Origin: Pseudoxanthomonas sp.
GTDB taxonomy: Bacteria > Pseudomonadota > Gammaproteobacteria > Xanthomonadales > Xanthomonadaceae
Reading direction: 5' to 3'
Assembly: GCF_027498035.1 (NCBI RefSeq)
Contig: NZ_CP114978.1
Location: forward strand, 1,054,001 to 1,118,000
Length of the DNA stretch: 64,000 nt
In this document: piece after piece, positions 8,717-17,686 of the stretch
Layout of the letters: each line of letters begins with the position of its first letter
Position numbering within the stretch: position 1 is the stretch's first letter
The notes under the pieces: model-generated
The model's input: only the letters and a program-made list of their open reading frames with translations
Told to the model about the DNA's origin: nothing
Database searches by the model: none
Translations under genes and position numbers: made by a program

Positions 8717-8988
8717 TGCGGGTGTTCGTGCCGGGATCGCCCAAGCCTACCCGACACCCAGCGGTGCTTCGCTGACCGCCCTGTCATCGTGACCACGCGC
8801 CATGTGCCTTTGGTCGAGTCGGCGGATCGCGCCGGTGCTGGCATCATGTAGGCCTGCGTTGAAAACGATTACACCCGATACTCCCGCGTCGCCGCCCGTT
8901 GTTTGCCTGCCGCCCCCGAGGCGCTGGCGACAGCGACATGCAGCCCGGGCTTCCCACACATCCGCCACCTTCCCGGGAGGGAAACCGC
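8717..8988. promoter_or_regulatory. Divergent promoter region, peptide transporter / GH3
   Basis: 272 bases between two divergent genes. Near 8858 the sequence GTTGAAAACGATTACAC resembles half of the GAAAACG-type operators used by LacI regulators of glycosidases, but the second half is degenerate. A GGGAGGG ribosome binding site precedes the GH3 start. Confidence 0.35.
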
Positions 8989-11205
8989 ATGCCGATCAAC
9001 CCGACGCCACTGGCGCTGCTGCTGGCCATTTCCGCTGCCCTGCCCAGTGGCGCCCAGGCGCAGGACGTGACCAGCACGTCCCCATCCGACACGCCGGCCT
9101 GGCTGGACCGCAGCCTGTCGCCCGATGCGCGCGCACATGCCTGGGTGCAGGCCATGACCGAGGACGAAAAGTACCGCCTGCTGCGCACCGAGTTCGGCTT
9201 CGACTCGGACAAGCACAAGCAACCCGTGGGCGGTTATGGCGGTGCCGGCTACATGCCGCCGATCGAACGGCTGGGTATTCCGGCCATCCAGGAATCCGAC
9301 GCCGGCCAGGGCGTGGCCCATCCGGGCGCCTCGGGCCAGGGTTCGACCGCCCTGCCGGCGATGCTGGGCGTGGCCGCCAGTTGGGACCCTCAGGTCGCCC
9401 GTGCCGGCGGTGAGATGATCGGCCGCCAGGCACGGCAGAAGGGCTTCAACGTGCTGCTGGCAGGCGGGGTCAACCTGGTACGCGACCCGCGCAATGGCCG
9501 CAACTTCGAATATGCGGGCGAAGACCCGCTGCTGGCTGGCACCATCGTCGGCAACGCCATCGCCGGGGTGCAGTCCAACCACGTGGTGTCCACGCTGAAG
9601 CACTTCGCGATCAACGACCTGGAAACCAACCGCAACTTCCACAGTTCCGACATCGACGAGACCGCCTTCCGCGAATCGGACCTGCGCGCGTTCAAGATCG
9701 CCTATGACATCGGCCAGCCCGGCGCGGTGATGAGCGCCTACAACAAGGTCAACGGCACCTATGCCGGCGAGCACGACTGGCTGCTCAACACGGTGTTGAA
9801 GGGCGAATGGAAATTCCCCGGCTACGTGATGAGCGACTGGGGCGGCGCCCACAGCGCGGCCAAGGCAGCGCTGGCAGGCCTGGACCAGCAGTCGGCCGGC
9901 GAGGTGTTCGACAAGCAGGTGTGGTTCGACAAACCGCTGCGCGCAGCCGTGGCCAAGGGTGAAGTGCCGCAGGCGCGGATCGACGACATGGCCGAGCGCG
10001 TGCTGCGCACCCTGATCGCCCACGGCGACGTGGACTACCCGATCAGCGTGCCGCAGACGGTGGATTTCGACGGCGACGGCCTGGTTTCGCGCAATGCTGC
10101 CGAAGCCGGTGCGGTCCTGCTGCGCAACGAAGGCGCGATCCTGCCACTGTCCAGTGGCGCGAAAACCATCGCGGTGATCGGCGCCCATGCCGATGCCGGC
10201 GTGTGGAGCGGCGGCGGTTCGTCGATGGTGCGTCCGCCGGAAGGCAACGCCGTGCCGAACCTGGAGCCGACCGGCTGGCCTGGCCCGGTGATGATCCTGC
10301 CCGATTCGCCGCTGAAGGCCCTGCGCGACGCCGCGCCGGATGCACAAATCAGCTACGACGATGGCAAGGACCCAGCCGCAGCTGCCGCCCTGGCCGCCAG
10401 GTCCGACATCGTCATCGTCGTCGCCCAGCAATGGGCCGCCGAAAGCCTGGACACGCCCAGCATGACCCTGAGCGATAACCAGGACGCGCTGATCGAAACG
10501 GTCGCCAAGGCCAACCCGCACACGGTCGTGGTGCTGCAGGCCGGCAATCCGGTGCGCCTGCCGTGGTTGAACCAGGTGCAGGCCGTGCTGCAGGTCTGGT
10601 ATCCGGGCAGCCGCGGCGGCCAGGCCATCGCCCGCCTGCTCACCGGCCAGGCCGAACCCAGCGGCCGCCTGCCACTGAGCTGGCCGAAGAACGAAAGCCA
10701 GCTGCCACGCCCGGTGATCGTCGGTTCCGGCGCCGGCAACAAGGCCAAGCCCGACACCAACATCGACTACAACATCGAAGGTGCCGACGTCGGCTATCGC
10801 TGGTTCGCCCGCAAAGGCTTCCGCGCGCAGTTCCCGTTCGGCTACGGCCTGGGCTACACCAGCTTCCGCTACAGCAACCTGGTAGTCCGCCAGGACGGCA
10901 CGCAGGTGGTGGCCGAACTCGACGTCACCAACACCGGCGCGCGTGCCGGCCACGCCGTGCCGCAGCTCTACGCCAATGCACCGGACGGCAGCGCGTTGCG
11001 CCTGGTCGGCTGGCAGAAGCTGAGCGTTGCGCCGGGCGCAACCCAGCACGTCAGCGTCACCATCCCGGCCGAGCGCCTGGCCCGTTATGACATCGGCATC
11101 CACGCCTGGAAGGTGCCTGCCGGCCAGTACCGGATCTGGTTGGGCAGCGATGCCGCGACATCGCTGGACGAGGCCAGGATCGAGCTGCCGGCGCAGACCC
11201 TGTAA
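8989..11205 (+). CDS. Secreted glycoside hydrolase family 3 beta-glucosidase
   Basis: A 738-residue exported enzyme that should remove terminal beta-glucosyl or related residues. The N-terminus is a Sec signal peptide cut after GAQAQ. The (beta/alpha)8 domain carries KHFAIND (K204-H205) and the nucleophile D283 in GYVMSDWGGAHS. The alpha/beta sandwich domain follows with VLLRNEGAILPL, and the C-terminus is a fibronectin-type III-like domain starting around FPFGYGLGYTSF. The start at 8989 is chosen because GGGAGGG lies just upstream and the signal peptide begins there; the open frame continues further 5' but without export features. Confidence 0.93.
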   Translation: MPINPTPLALLLAISAALPSGAQAQDVTSTSPSDTPAWLDRSLSPDARAHAWVQAMTEDEKYRLLRTEFGFDSDKHKQPVGGYGGAGYMPPIERLGIPAIQESDAGQGVAHPGASGQGSTALPAMLGVAASWDPQVARAGGEMIGRQARQKGFNVLLAGGVNLVRDPRNGRNFEYAGEDPLLAGTIVGNAIAGVQSNHVVSTLKHFAINDLETNRNFHSSDIDETAFRESDLRAFKIAYDIGQPGAVMSAYNKVNGTYAGEHDWLLNTVLKGEWKFPGYVMSDWGGAHSAAKAALAGLDQQSAGEVFDKQVWFDKPLRAAVAKGEVPQARIDDMAERVLRTLIAHGDVDYPISVPQTVDFDGDGLVSRNAAEAGAVLLRNEGAILPLSSGAKTIAVIGAHADAGVWSGGGSSMVRPPEGNAVPNLEPTGWPGPVMILPDSPLKALRDAAPDAQISYDDGKDPAAAAALAARSDIVIVVAQQWAAESLDTPSMTLSDNQDALIETVAKANPHTVVVLQAGNPVRLPWLNQVQAVLQVWYPGSRGGQAIARLLTGQAEPSGRLPLSWPKNESQLPRPVIVGSGAGNKAKPDTNIDYNIEGADVGYRWFARKGFRAQFPFGYGLGYTSFRYSNLVVRQDGTQVVAELDVTNTGARAGHAVPQLYANAPDGSALRLVGWQKLSVAPGATQHVSVTIPAERLARYDIGIHAWKVPAGQYRIWLGSDAATSLDEARIELPAQTL

Positions 11206-11351
11206 GCCAGCTGGCGTCTCCGGCACCCGCCGGGGACGCATCGTCAAGCTGCCCCGCGGATCGGACGATCTGACCGGCGGTCCAGGCCGCCCGTTTACAA
11301 GCAGGTGCCAGGCGGGGACACTTCGGCCCTCAACCTGAACAGGGAAAGGGC

Positions 11352-11819
11352 ATGTCGCATCGGGAATCGCGCCCGCGTCCGCAACGGGGCGCCCGCACCT
11401 GGGTGAGCCTGCTGGTTGCCGGCGCGGTGGCCGTGGCTGTGTCCTGGTTCCAGGGCCATCCCGGCACGTCGGATCCGCAGGCCGGCACTACGGTGAGCGG
11501 ATCGGCAGCCGGTGTTTCCACCCCGGCGCGCAGCGATGCCCTGCCGGCGTTCCTTCCCACCGAAGCCCGGCAGACCCTGGCCCTGATCGCACGCGGCGGA
11601 CCGTTCCCACATCCACAGGACGGCGGCGTGTTCGGCAATTACGAAGGCCGCCTGCCCACCCAGCCGCGCGGCTGGTACCACGAATACACGGTGGACACGC
11701 CGGGCCTTGCACACCGCGGCGCCAGGCGCATCATCACCGGTGGCAATCCGCCGCGTGCGTACTGGTACACCGACGACCACTACGCCAGCTTCCGTCCTTT
11801 CCAGGCCCCGGGGCCATGA
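11352..11819 (+). CDS. Barnase-family ribonuclease with N-terminal membrane anchor
   Basis: 155 residues. After a basic N-terminus comes one hydrophobic segment (residues 16-33) acting as signal or anchor, a Ser/Thr/Ala linker and the ~90-residue microbial RNase domain. Barnase active-site positions are all represented: GNYEGRLP (substrate loop with E98), general base E111 in WYHEYTVDTPG, R125/R126 in RGARRIITGG and general acid H143 in YTDDHYASF. It should cut single-stranded RNA after guanosine outside the cytoplasm. The stop overlaps the barstar start by four bases (ATGA), tying the toxin to its inhibitor. Confidence 0.92.
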   Translation: MSHRESRPRPQRGARTWVSLLVAGAVAVAVSWFQGHPGTSDPQAGTTVSGSAAGVSTPARSDALPAFLPTEARQTLALIARGGPFPHPQDGGVFGNYEGRLPTQPRGWYHEYTVDTPGLAHRGARRIITGGNPPRAYWYTDDHYASFRPFQAPGP

Positions 11820-12247
11820 GCAGCCACGATCCGCATCTGGAAGACCCCGGCCACGCCGGCGTGTTCTTCGTCAGCGGCCAGGACCTGGACGTGCTGGCGG
11901 CGTTTGCCTTCGACGCACAGCTGCTGGTCCGGCGCATCGACTTGATGGGCGTGCGCGACAAGCGCACCCTGCTGCTGCGCGTGGCGGTGGCGCTGGATTT
12001 CCCCATGTCGTCGGGCCGCAACTGGGACGGCCTGCTGGACAGCCTGCGCGACCTGTCATGGCTGCCAGCGCCCGGCTACGTGCTGCTGCTGGAGAGCGCG
12101 GGCGAAATGCACGCCCACAACGAATCGGATTTCGACATGCTGATCGCGATCCTGGACGAGGCCCAGTCGGCCTGGCGCGCGCGCGACGTGCCGTTCTGGG
12201 CATTCCTGGCGCTGCGCGACAAGGACATGGCCGAGCTGGAAGACTAG
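11816..12247 (+). CDS. Barstar-family ribonuclease inhibitor
   Basis: 143 residues of the barstar fold, the cytoplasmic inhibitor that plugs the barnase active site. The key segment is FPMSSGRNWDGLLDSLRDLSWL, here given in parts as FPMSSGRNWDGLLD and SLRDLSWL, matching the barstar helix whose acidic residue enters the enzyme's active site. N- and C-terminal extensions are acidic. It is translationally coupled to the ribonuclease by the ATGA overlap, so inhibitor synthesis accompanies toxin synthesis. Confidence 0.92.
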   Translation: MSSHDPHLEDPGHAGVFFVSGQDLDVLAAFAFDAQLLVRRIDLMGVRDKRTLLLRVAVALDFPMSSGRNWDGLLDSLRDLSWLPAPGYVLLLESAGEMHAHNESDFDMLIAILDEAQSAWRARDVPFWAFLALRDKDMAELED

Positions 12248-12308
12248 GAGCGTGTCATCCATTCGGCCTCGCGCTTCGCAGCCACGCGCGAAGCTGCGAT
12301 CATGGCGG

Positions 12309-13685
12309 ATGGAAGACTTCTCGACTCTGCCGCTGTCCGACGCGCTGCGGCGCGGCCTCGACGCCGCCAACTACACCCAACCCACCGACATCCAGGTCCG
12401 TGCCCTGCCGCCGATCCTGGAAGGTCGCGACGTCATTGCCCAGGCCCCGACCGGCAGCGGCAAGACCGCCGCGTTCGCGCTGGGCCTGCTGACCCGCATC
12501 GATACCGGCCTGGTCAAGACCCAGGCGCTGGTGCTGTGCCCGACCCGCGAACTGGCCGACCAGGTCGCCCGCGCCGTGCGCCGGCTGGCGGTCGGCCTGC
12601 CCAATCTGAAGGTCACGCTGATCTGCGGCGGCATGTCGCTGGAACCGCAGATCGCCTCGCTGGAGCACGACCCGCACGTCATCGTCGGCACCCCCGGCCG
12701 CGTGCAGGAGCTGATGCGCAAGAAGGCGCTGCATCTGAACGGCGTGCGCGTGCTGGTGCTGGATGAAGCCGACCGCATGCTCGACATGGGCTTTGAAGAC
12801 CAGATCCGCGAGATCGTCGGCCGCACCCCGAAGACGCGCCAGAGCCTGCTGTTCTCGGCCACCTGGCCCGATGCGATCCGCGCCATCGCCCAGGACAGCC
12901 TGAAAGAGCCGGTGGAAGTGGCTTCGGACGAAACCACCACCGTGGCACCGGCCATCTTCCAGCGTTTCTGCGAAGTGGAACCGGCCATGCGCCAGAAGGC
13001 GCTGGCCGGCCTGTTGCTGCAGCAGCGCGTGGAACCGGCCGTGGTGTTCTGCAACACCCGCAAGGACGTGGACGAGGTCGCCAATTCGCTGCAGGGCTTC
13101 GGCTTCTCCGCACTGGCGCTGCACGGCGACATGGAACAGCGCGACCGCGAGGAAGTGCTGGTGCGTTTCTCCGGCGGTAGCTGCAACGTGCTGGTCGCCA
13201 GCGACGTGGCCGCGCGCGGCCTGGACGTGGAGGACGTCGCGGCGGTGTTCAATTACGAACTGCCGACCGACACCGACACCTATACCCACCGCATCGGCCG
13301 TACCGCGCGCGCCGGGCGCAGCGGCCTGGCCTTCAGCCTGGTCACTCCGCGCGAACTGCCACGCGCCCGCGCACTGGAAGAACTCGCCGGCACACCGCTG
13401 GAATGGATGAAAACCCCGCTGGCCACTGGCCGGCCGAGCCAGCCGCCACGCGCGCCGTTCGTATCGCTGCGCGTGGATGGCGGCAAGAAGGACAAGCTCC
13501 GCCCGGGCGACATCCTCGGCGCATTAACCGGTGACGCCGGCCTGCCGGGCAGCGCCATCGGCCGAATCATCATCGGGCCAGTGCGCAGCTATGTCTCGAT
13601 CAAGCACGAGCAGGCCGACAAGGCCGTGGCCCGCCTCTCGGCCGGCAAGATCAAGGGACGCAGTTTCCGGGTACGCGCGATCTGA
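12309..13685 (+). CDS. dbpA: ATP-dependent 23S rRNA helicase DbpA
   Basis: A 458-residue DEAD-box helicase, the length of E. coli DbpA. It carries the Q-motif region (YTQPTDIQ), Walker A APTGSGKT, VLDEADRML, SATWP and HRIGRTARAG, followed by the DbpA-specific C-terminal RNA-binding domain (residues ~385-458, GSAIGRIIIGPVRSYVSI) that recognises hairpin 92 of 23S rRNA. It acts in assembly of the large ribosomal subunit. The start at 12309 was chosen over an upstream in-frame codon by alignment of MEDFSTLPLS to the family start. It converges on apt, with GTAG repeats between. Confidence 0.95.
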   Translation: MEDFSTLPLSDALRRGLDAANYTQPTDIQVRALPPILEGRDVIAQAPTGSGKTAAFALGLLTRIDTGLVKTQALVLCPTRELADQVARAVRRLAVGLPNLKVTLICGGMSLEPQIASLEHDPHVIVGTPGRVQELMRKKALHLNGVRVLVLDEADRMLDMGFEDQIREIVGRTPKTRQSLLFSATWPDAIRAIAQDSLKEPVEVASDETTTVAPAIFQRFCEVEPAMRQKALAGLLLQQRVEPAVVFCNTRKDVDEVANSLQGFGFSALALHGDMEQRDREEVLVRFSGGSCNVLVASDVAARGLDVEDVAAVFNYELPTDTDTYTHRIGRTARAGRSGLAFSLVTPRELPRARALEELAGTPLEWMKTPLATGRPSQPPRAPFVSLRVDGGKKDKLRPGDILGALTGDAGLPGSAIGRIIIGPVRSYVSIKHEQADKAVARLSAGKIKGRSFRVRAI

Positions 13686-13700
13686 TCGATCACGCACTTC

Positions 13701-13875
13701 GTAGAGCGGACCATGGTCCGCTGGGGCGTTATCGCAACCTGGCCGAAGCGCAGCGGAGCGAGCTCCGCTCTACAACACGCGTGTTGAAAACGTCCCGAAG
13801 CCTTTCGTAGAGCGGACCTTGGTCCGCTGGCGCCTTACACCGTGATCCGTCCGCAGGGCAGCGGACCACAGCGGC
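13701..13875. repeat. Cluster of GTAG-type REP elements
   Basis: Three clear units: GTAGAGCGGACCATGGTCCG at 13701, an inverted AGCGGAGCGAGCTCCGCT ending CTAC at 13773, and GTAGAGCGGACCTTGGTCCG at 13807. A degenerate inverted copy lies at 13859-13875. Each can form a hairpin. They fill the gap between the convergent dbpA and apt genes and resemble the GTAG repeats described in Stenotrophomonas maltophilia. Confidence 0.9.
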
Positions 13876-13877
13876 CA

Positions 13878-14408
13878 TCACGGATACCGCAGCGTCGCGG
13901 TCAGCGGCAGGTCGGCCTGCCAGCGGCCACGGCCGCCCAGGGACTGCAGTTCGACCAGCACCGCCGCGCCGAGCACGTCACAACCCTGCTGGCGTGCCAG
14001 CGAAAGCGCGGCATGTAGGGTCCCGCCCGAGGCCAGCACATCGTCGACCAGCAGCACGCGCGAGCCAGGCGACAGCGCATTCTCCTGGATTTGCAGGCTG
14101 TCCCGCCCGTATTCCAGGCCGTACTCGACCGTCAGCACGTCACCCGGCAGCTTGCCCGGTTTGCGTACCGGCACGAACCCGCACTTCAGCGCACGCGCCA
14201 GCGCGGCACCCAGGATGAATCCACGCGACTCGATGCCCAACACCGCCTGCACACCGGCTTCGCGCCATGGATCGGCCAGCGCGCCGGTCGCCGCGGCAAA
14301 GGCCGATGCATCGGCCAGCACCGGGGTGATGTCCTTGAACAGGATCCCTGGCTTGGGGAAATCAGCTACATCGCGGATCAGGCCCGCCCACTCGGTCTCG
14401 CCGGACAT
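13878..14408 (-). CDS. apt: Adenine phosphoribosyltransferase
   Basis: 176 residues; converts adenine and PRPP to AMP in purine salvage, as a cytoplasmic dimer. The PRPP-binding loop is VLLVDDVLASGGTL near residue 120, and the family start region DFPKPGILFKDITPVL and hood segment KPGKLPGDVLTVEYGLEYG are intact. The start at 14408 (MSGETEW) matches the family; the frame extends upstream with unrelated residues. The last codons abut the GTAG repeat cluster. Confidence 0.95.
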   Translation of the reverse strand: MSGETEWAGLIRDVADFPKPGILFKDITPVLADASAFAAATGALADPWREAGVQAVLGIESRGFILGAALARALKCGFVPVRKPGKLPGDVLTVEYGLEYGRDSLQIQENALSPGSRVLLVDDVLASGGTLHAALSLARQQGCDVLGAAVLVELQSLGGRGRWQADLPLTATLRYP

Positions 14409-14489
14409 CAACACGCTCTTGCTCTTGAATGAAGCGCAGATCCTACTGCACCCGGCCGCGACTGCCAGCCCGGGCTGTCGCATCGGCGG

Positions 14490-16052
14490 TCACGAGCTAC
14501 ACGACAACATCGAACATCCGGCCCTCGAACGCGCCCAGTCAGGCCGTTTCCGGGCGAACGCCTCCTTGCCGGGCTGGTCGTCATAGGGATGGCGCAGCAC
14601 GTCCAATAGTTCGTGCACGCCCGCCAGATCACCCGCATGTGCGCGATCGATGGCTTCCTGCGCCAGGTAGTTGCGCAACACATAACGCGGATTCGCCGCG
14701 CGCATGCGGGCGCGACGTGCGGCTTCGTCGCCATCCAGCGCACAACGCCGTGCATAGCGCTGCAGCCACTGGCGAAAGGCGTCGGCATGCACGTCGTACT
14801 TGGCGCCGTCGTAGAAAGCGTCCCGCAGGGCGTCCAGCGCTTCGGCGCCTGGCGGCTGTTCGCCCAGGGTGCGGAAGAACAGCGTCATGTCGACCTCCCC
14901 CGACTGCAGCAGCGCCTGCAGATCGCCCATCAGGGCCAGGTCTTCAGGCAGGCATCCGGCCAAACCCAGCTTGGCGGCGGTGTTTTCCTGACTCGTAGCG
15001 GCATATGCATCGGCATAACCCTGCAAGGCGCCCTGCAGCGGCGCTGCGTCGGTGAACAGCGACGACAGCGCGCCTGCCAGCCGGCTCAGGTTCCAGAATG
15101 CCACCTGCGGCTGCCAGCCGAAGCGGTAGCGACGGCCCTGCGCGTCGGTGGTGTTCGGCGTCCAGTCCAGGTCGAAATCGTCGATCCAGCCGTAGGGGCC
15201 GTAATCGATGGTCAGGCCGGTGATGGACAGGTTGTCGGTATTCATCACGCCATGGACGAAACCCACGCGCATCCAGTGCGCCATCAGCGTCGCCGTGCGC
15301 GTGCAGACCTCGGCGAACCAGGCTGCATCGCGCGCTGCGCTGGCAGGGCCGTCCAGATGCGGAAAATCGCGGGCGATGGTGAAGTCCACCAGCTGCCGCA
15401 ACAATGCGGTGTCGCCACGCGAGGCCGGCAACTCGTAATGCCCGAACCGCAAGAACGATGGCGCGACCCGGCAGACCACCGCGCCGGGCTCGGGTGCCGC
15501 ATGTCCGTCGTAGAACATGTCACGGACCACGGCTTCGCCAGTCCCGACCAGGCACAACGCCCGCGTGGTCGGCACGCCCAGATGCGCCATCGCCTCGCTG
15601 CACAGGAATTCGCGGATCGACGAACGCAGCACCGCGCGACCATCGGCGAACCGCGAATACGGGGTCGGGCCAGCGCCCTTGAGCTGCAACTCCTGGCGTG
15701 AGCCATCCGCCGCGATCACCTCGCCCAGCGAGATCGCCCGGCCATCGCCCAGCTGTCCGGCCCAGTTGCCGAACTGATGGCCACCGTAGTTGGTGGCGTA
15801 CGGCGCCATCCCCGGCAGCAAAGCATTGCCACCGAACACTTGCGCGAACCCGGGATCGCCGATGTCCTGCCCGGTCAGGCCCAGCAAGGCCGCCACCTCC
15901 GGCGACCAGGCCAGCACCCGTGGCGCGGCCACAGCCGTTGGCGCGACCGCGGACCAGACGGCGCCCTGGACCTGGCGCGCCTGCGACCCGTTGACCGGAT
16001 CACCCGGCAAGTCCCGCAGCAGGCGATTGTCGAAGTTCAGTTGCATGCGCAC
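14490..16052 (-). CDS. selO: Protein adenylyltransferase SelO (YdiU family)
   Basis: About 520 residues of the SelO pseudokinase family, which transfers AMP from ATP to hydroxyl side chains of proteins, linked in E. coli to redox stress. The start (MQLNFDNRLLRDLPGDP) and glycine-rich segments NYGGHQFGNWAGQLGDGRA and LKGAGPTPYSRFADGRA are diagnostic. NTDNLSITGLTIDYGP holds the metal-binding N and D. The C-terminus ends CSMLSCSS, the cysteine-rich tail that corresponds to the selenocysteine end of eukaryotic homologues. ATG at 16052 or 16046 could start it. It precedes apt on the same strand with an 80-base gap. Confidence 0.94.
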   Translation of the reverse strand: MRMQLNFDNRLLRDLPGDPVNGSQARQVQGAVWSAVAPTAVAAPRVLAWSPEVAALLGLTGQDIGDPGFAQVFGGNALLPGMAPYATNYGGHQFGNWAGQLGDGRAISLGEVIAADGSRQELQLKGAGPTPYSRFADGRAVLRSSIREFLCSEAMAHLGVPTTRALCLVGTGEAVVRDMFYDGHAAPEPGAVVCRVAPSFLRFGHYELPASRGDTALLRQLVDFTIARDFPHLDGPASAARDAAWFAEVCTRTATLMAHWMRVGFVHGVMNTDNLSITGLTIDYGPYGWIDDFDLDWTPNTTDAQGRRYRFGWQPQVAFWNLSRLAGALSSLFTDAAPLQGALQGYADAYAATSQENTAAKLGLAGCLPEDLALMGDLQALLQSGEVDMTLFFRTLGEQPPGAEALDALRDAFYDGAKYDVHADAFRQWLQRYARRCALDGDEAARRARMRAANPRYVLRNYLAQEAIDRAHAGDLAGVHELLDVLRHPYDDQPGKEAFARKRPDWARSRAGCSMLSCSS

Positions 16053-16132
16053 AGCCTACCCGCCCGCCAGGCAAGGGCGTCATCAGGGGGCCTTTGCGCG
16101 GCCAGCAATCGCCCCTACCCCGAAAAAGAGAC

Positions 16133-16163
16133 AAAAAAACGCCGGGACAAGCCCGGCGTTCTT
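16133..16163 (-). terminator. Rho-independent terminator after the cold-shock gene
   Basis: Read on the minus strand: AACGCCGGGC TTG TCCCGGCGTT followed by a run of seven T. It sits 30 bases past the cold-shock stop codon. Confidence 0.88.
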
Positions 16164-16193
16164 TCGATGCGTTTGACGCGATGAAGCGGTCGA

Positions 16194-16403
16194 TTAGACC
16201 GGCTGCACCTGGTCAGCCTGCATGCCCTTCTGACCCTGCACGGCCACGAAGGTGACAGCCTGGCCTTCCTTCAGCGACTTGAAGCCGGTGCCCTGGATCG
16301 CGCGGAAATGCACGAACAGGTCCGGGCCGCTCTGCGGGGTGATGAAGCCGAAGCCCTTGGCATCGTTGAACCACTTGACGGTACCGCTCTGACGATCGGA
16401 CAT
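16194..16403 (-). CDS. Cold-shock domain protein (CspA family)
   Basis: 69 residues, one cold-shock domain that binds single-stranded RNA and DNA. RNP1 is KGFGFIT and RNP2 is LFVHF; the start MSDRQSGTVKWFND follows AGGAGTAGTAAAA, a good ribosome binding site. It is monocistronic with its own terminator and a long A+T-rich leader region, as usual in genes controlled through the 5' untranslated region. Which paralogue (cold-induced or constitutive) cannot be told. Confidence 0.95.
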   Translation of the reverse strand: MSDRQSGTVKWFNDAKGFGFITPQSGPDLFVHFRAIQGTGFKSLKEGQAVTFVAVQGQKGMQADQVQPV

Positions 16404-16721
16404 TTTTACTACTCCTGAAACATTAATGGGTAATCGCAACCACGAAAGGCGTGGTCGAGACTGGGTTTGCAGGCGTAGGAAAAACGCAAACGATGTAGCC
16501 GATCTAACGATCTACCGCATCAGGTCTCACGATTTACGGTGAGCCTGGCAAGCACAGTGGGCGCACCATACGCAGGTTGCCGACAAAAAGCCAACACAAT
16601 TGCGGCCCCGTCCTTGGGGCCTGGAATGGAATTGGGCGGGCCGCCTGCTTGAAAGCCTTCAAAAAAAACAAATTTCAAATAATTTCAACAAGTTACAATG
16701 AATAAGAAACACACCAGCCGT
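16404..16721 (-). promoter_or_regulatory. Long leader/promoter region of the cold-shock gene
   Basis: About 318 bases without a gene. The far part (16660-16710) is strikingly A+T-rich for this genome, with A and T runs, and is the best promoter candidate; the part near the start codon is G+C-rich and can form several hairpins. A transcript started there would carry a leader of roughly 250 bases, as in cspA. No exact -10/-35 pair could be fixed. Confidence 0.4.
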
Positions 16722-17624
16722 TCATTTCCAGAGTGAAAGCCCGCTTTCAAAATGCCGCATCGCACCACTGAGCGGGTCGGTGAATGCCAACGAACGGGCG
16801 AGCAGTTTCAGCGGATGCGCGAAGTCTTCAGATCCGACAGCTGGCGGCCCGAGCCCCGGATAAAGGGGGTCGTTGCGGATCGGCACGCCCAATGCAGCCA
16901 TGTGGACACGCAGCTGGTGCTTGCGCCCGGTGACCGGCGTCAGCGCATAACGCCAATCTCCCTCCCCCCGTTCCAGCACGTCGATGCCAGTCAGGCTATT
17001 GGGTTCGCCCATCACTTCCTGCATCCGGAAGAACGGCTCCCCCTGCACCAGCCTGGAGCGGTGTTCGAGGGGAAACGCCGCCCCGTGCATGGCCGGCGCC
17101 AGCGCCTCGTAGCGCTTATGGATGCGCTGCTCGCGAAACAGCGCCTGATAGGCCGCCCGGGATGCCGGATTCGTCGAAAACAGCACCAGGCCGGCGGTTG
17201 CCCGGTCAATCCGGTGCAACGGCACCAGCGCATCGCAGCCCGGACGCTGCCGTAGTCGCGTCAGCAGGGTTTCACGAACAAAGCGCCCCGAGGGCACGAC
17301 CGGCAGGAAATGCGGCTTGTCCGCCACCAGCAGATGCGCATCCTGGTACAGCACCGCTTCCATGAACGGGATCGTCGCTTCATCGTCCACCTCGCGGAAA
17401 TAGACGATGTCCTGCCCGACCCGCCAAGGATCGCCTGCCGCCAGCACCCCGCCATCGGGCTTCTGCACGCGCCCGCGCGCGAAACGGTCCTCCCATCGCG
17501 CCTCCGGGATGGCCGGAAAGCGCGCGCACAGCCCTTCCAGCAGCGTCGCCCAGGGACCGGGCGCGAGCTGCAGGCGGCTGGGCAGCGGTGTAAAGGCCTC
17601 GGGCCGTTCCATCAGCAAAACCAC
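16722..17624 (-). CDS. RluA-family 23S rRNA/tRNA pseudouridine synthase
   Basis: 300 residues. The catalytic aspartate lies in HRIDRATAG, the RluA-family version of HRLDxxTSG, and the later motifs RKHQLRVHMAALG and IRNDPLYP are in place. It isomerises uridine to pseudouridine in a structured RNA; the exact site is not predictable. An N-terminal extension of about 85 residues precedes the synthase core. ATG at 17624 or 17612 may start it. It is divergent from yaeQ across a 62-base promoter region. Confidence 0.9.
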   Translation of the reverse strand: MVLLMERPEAFTPLPSRLQLAPGPWATLLEGLCARFPAIPEARWEDRFARGRVQKPDGGVLAAGDPWRVGQDIVYFREVDDEATIPFMEAVLYQDAHLLVADKPHFLPVVPSGRFVRETLLTRLRQRPGCDALVPLHRIDRATAGLVLFSTNPASRAAYQALFREQRIHKRYEALAPAMHGAAFPLEHRSRLVQGEPFFRMQEVMGEPNSLTGIDVLERGEGDWRYALTPVTGRKHQLRVHMAALGVPIRNDPLYPGLGPPAVGSEDFAHPLKLLARSLAFTDPLSGAMRHFESGLSLWK

Positions 17625-17686
17625 GCTGGTCGCGAATCAAAAGTCACTAGCCATTATCATGGCGTTTGTTTTTCACCGGCACCCGC

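Noticed and set aside
8858..8874. LacI-type operator before the GH3 gene
   Set aside because: Only one half-site (GAAAACG) is good; the second half does not match, so it is not counted as an operator.
8869..11247. A 792-codon frame antisense to the GH3 gene
   Set aside because: Shadow of the GH3 enzyme; Ala/Gly/Arg-rich without structure.
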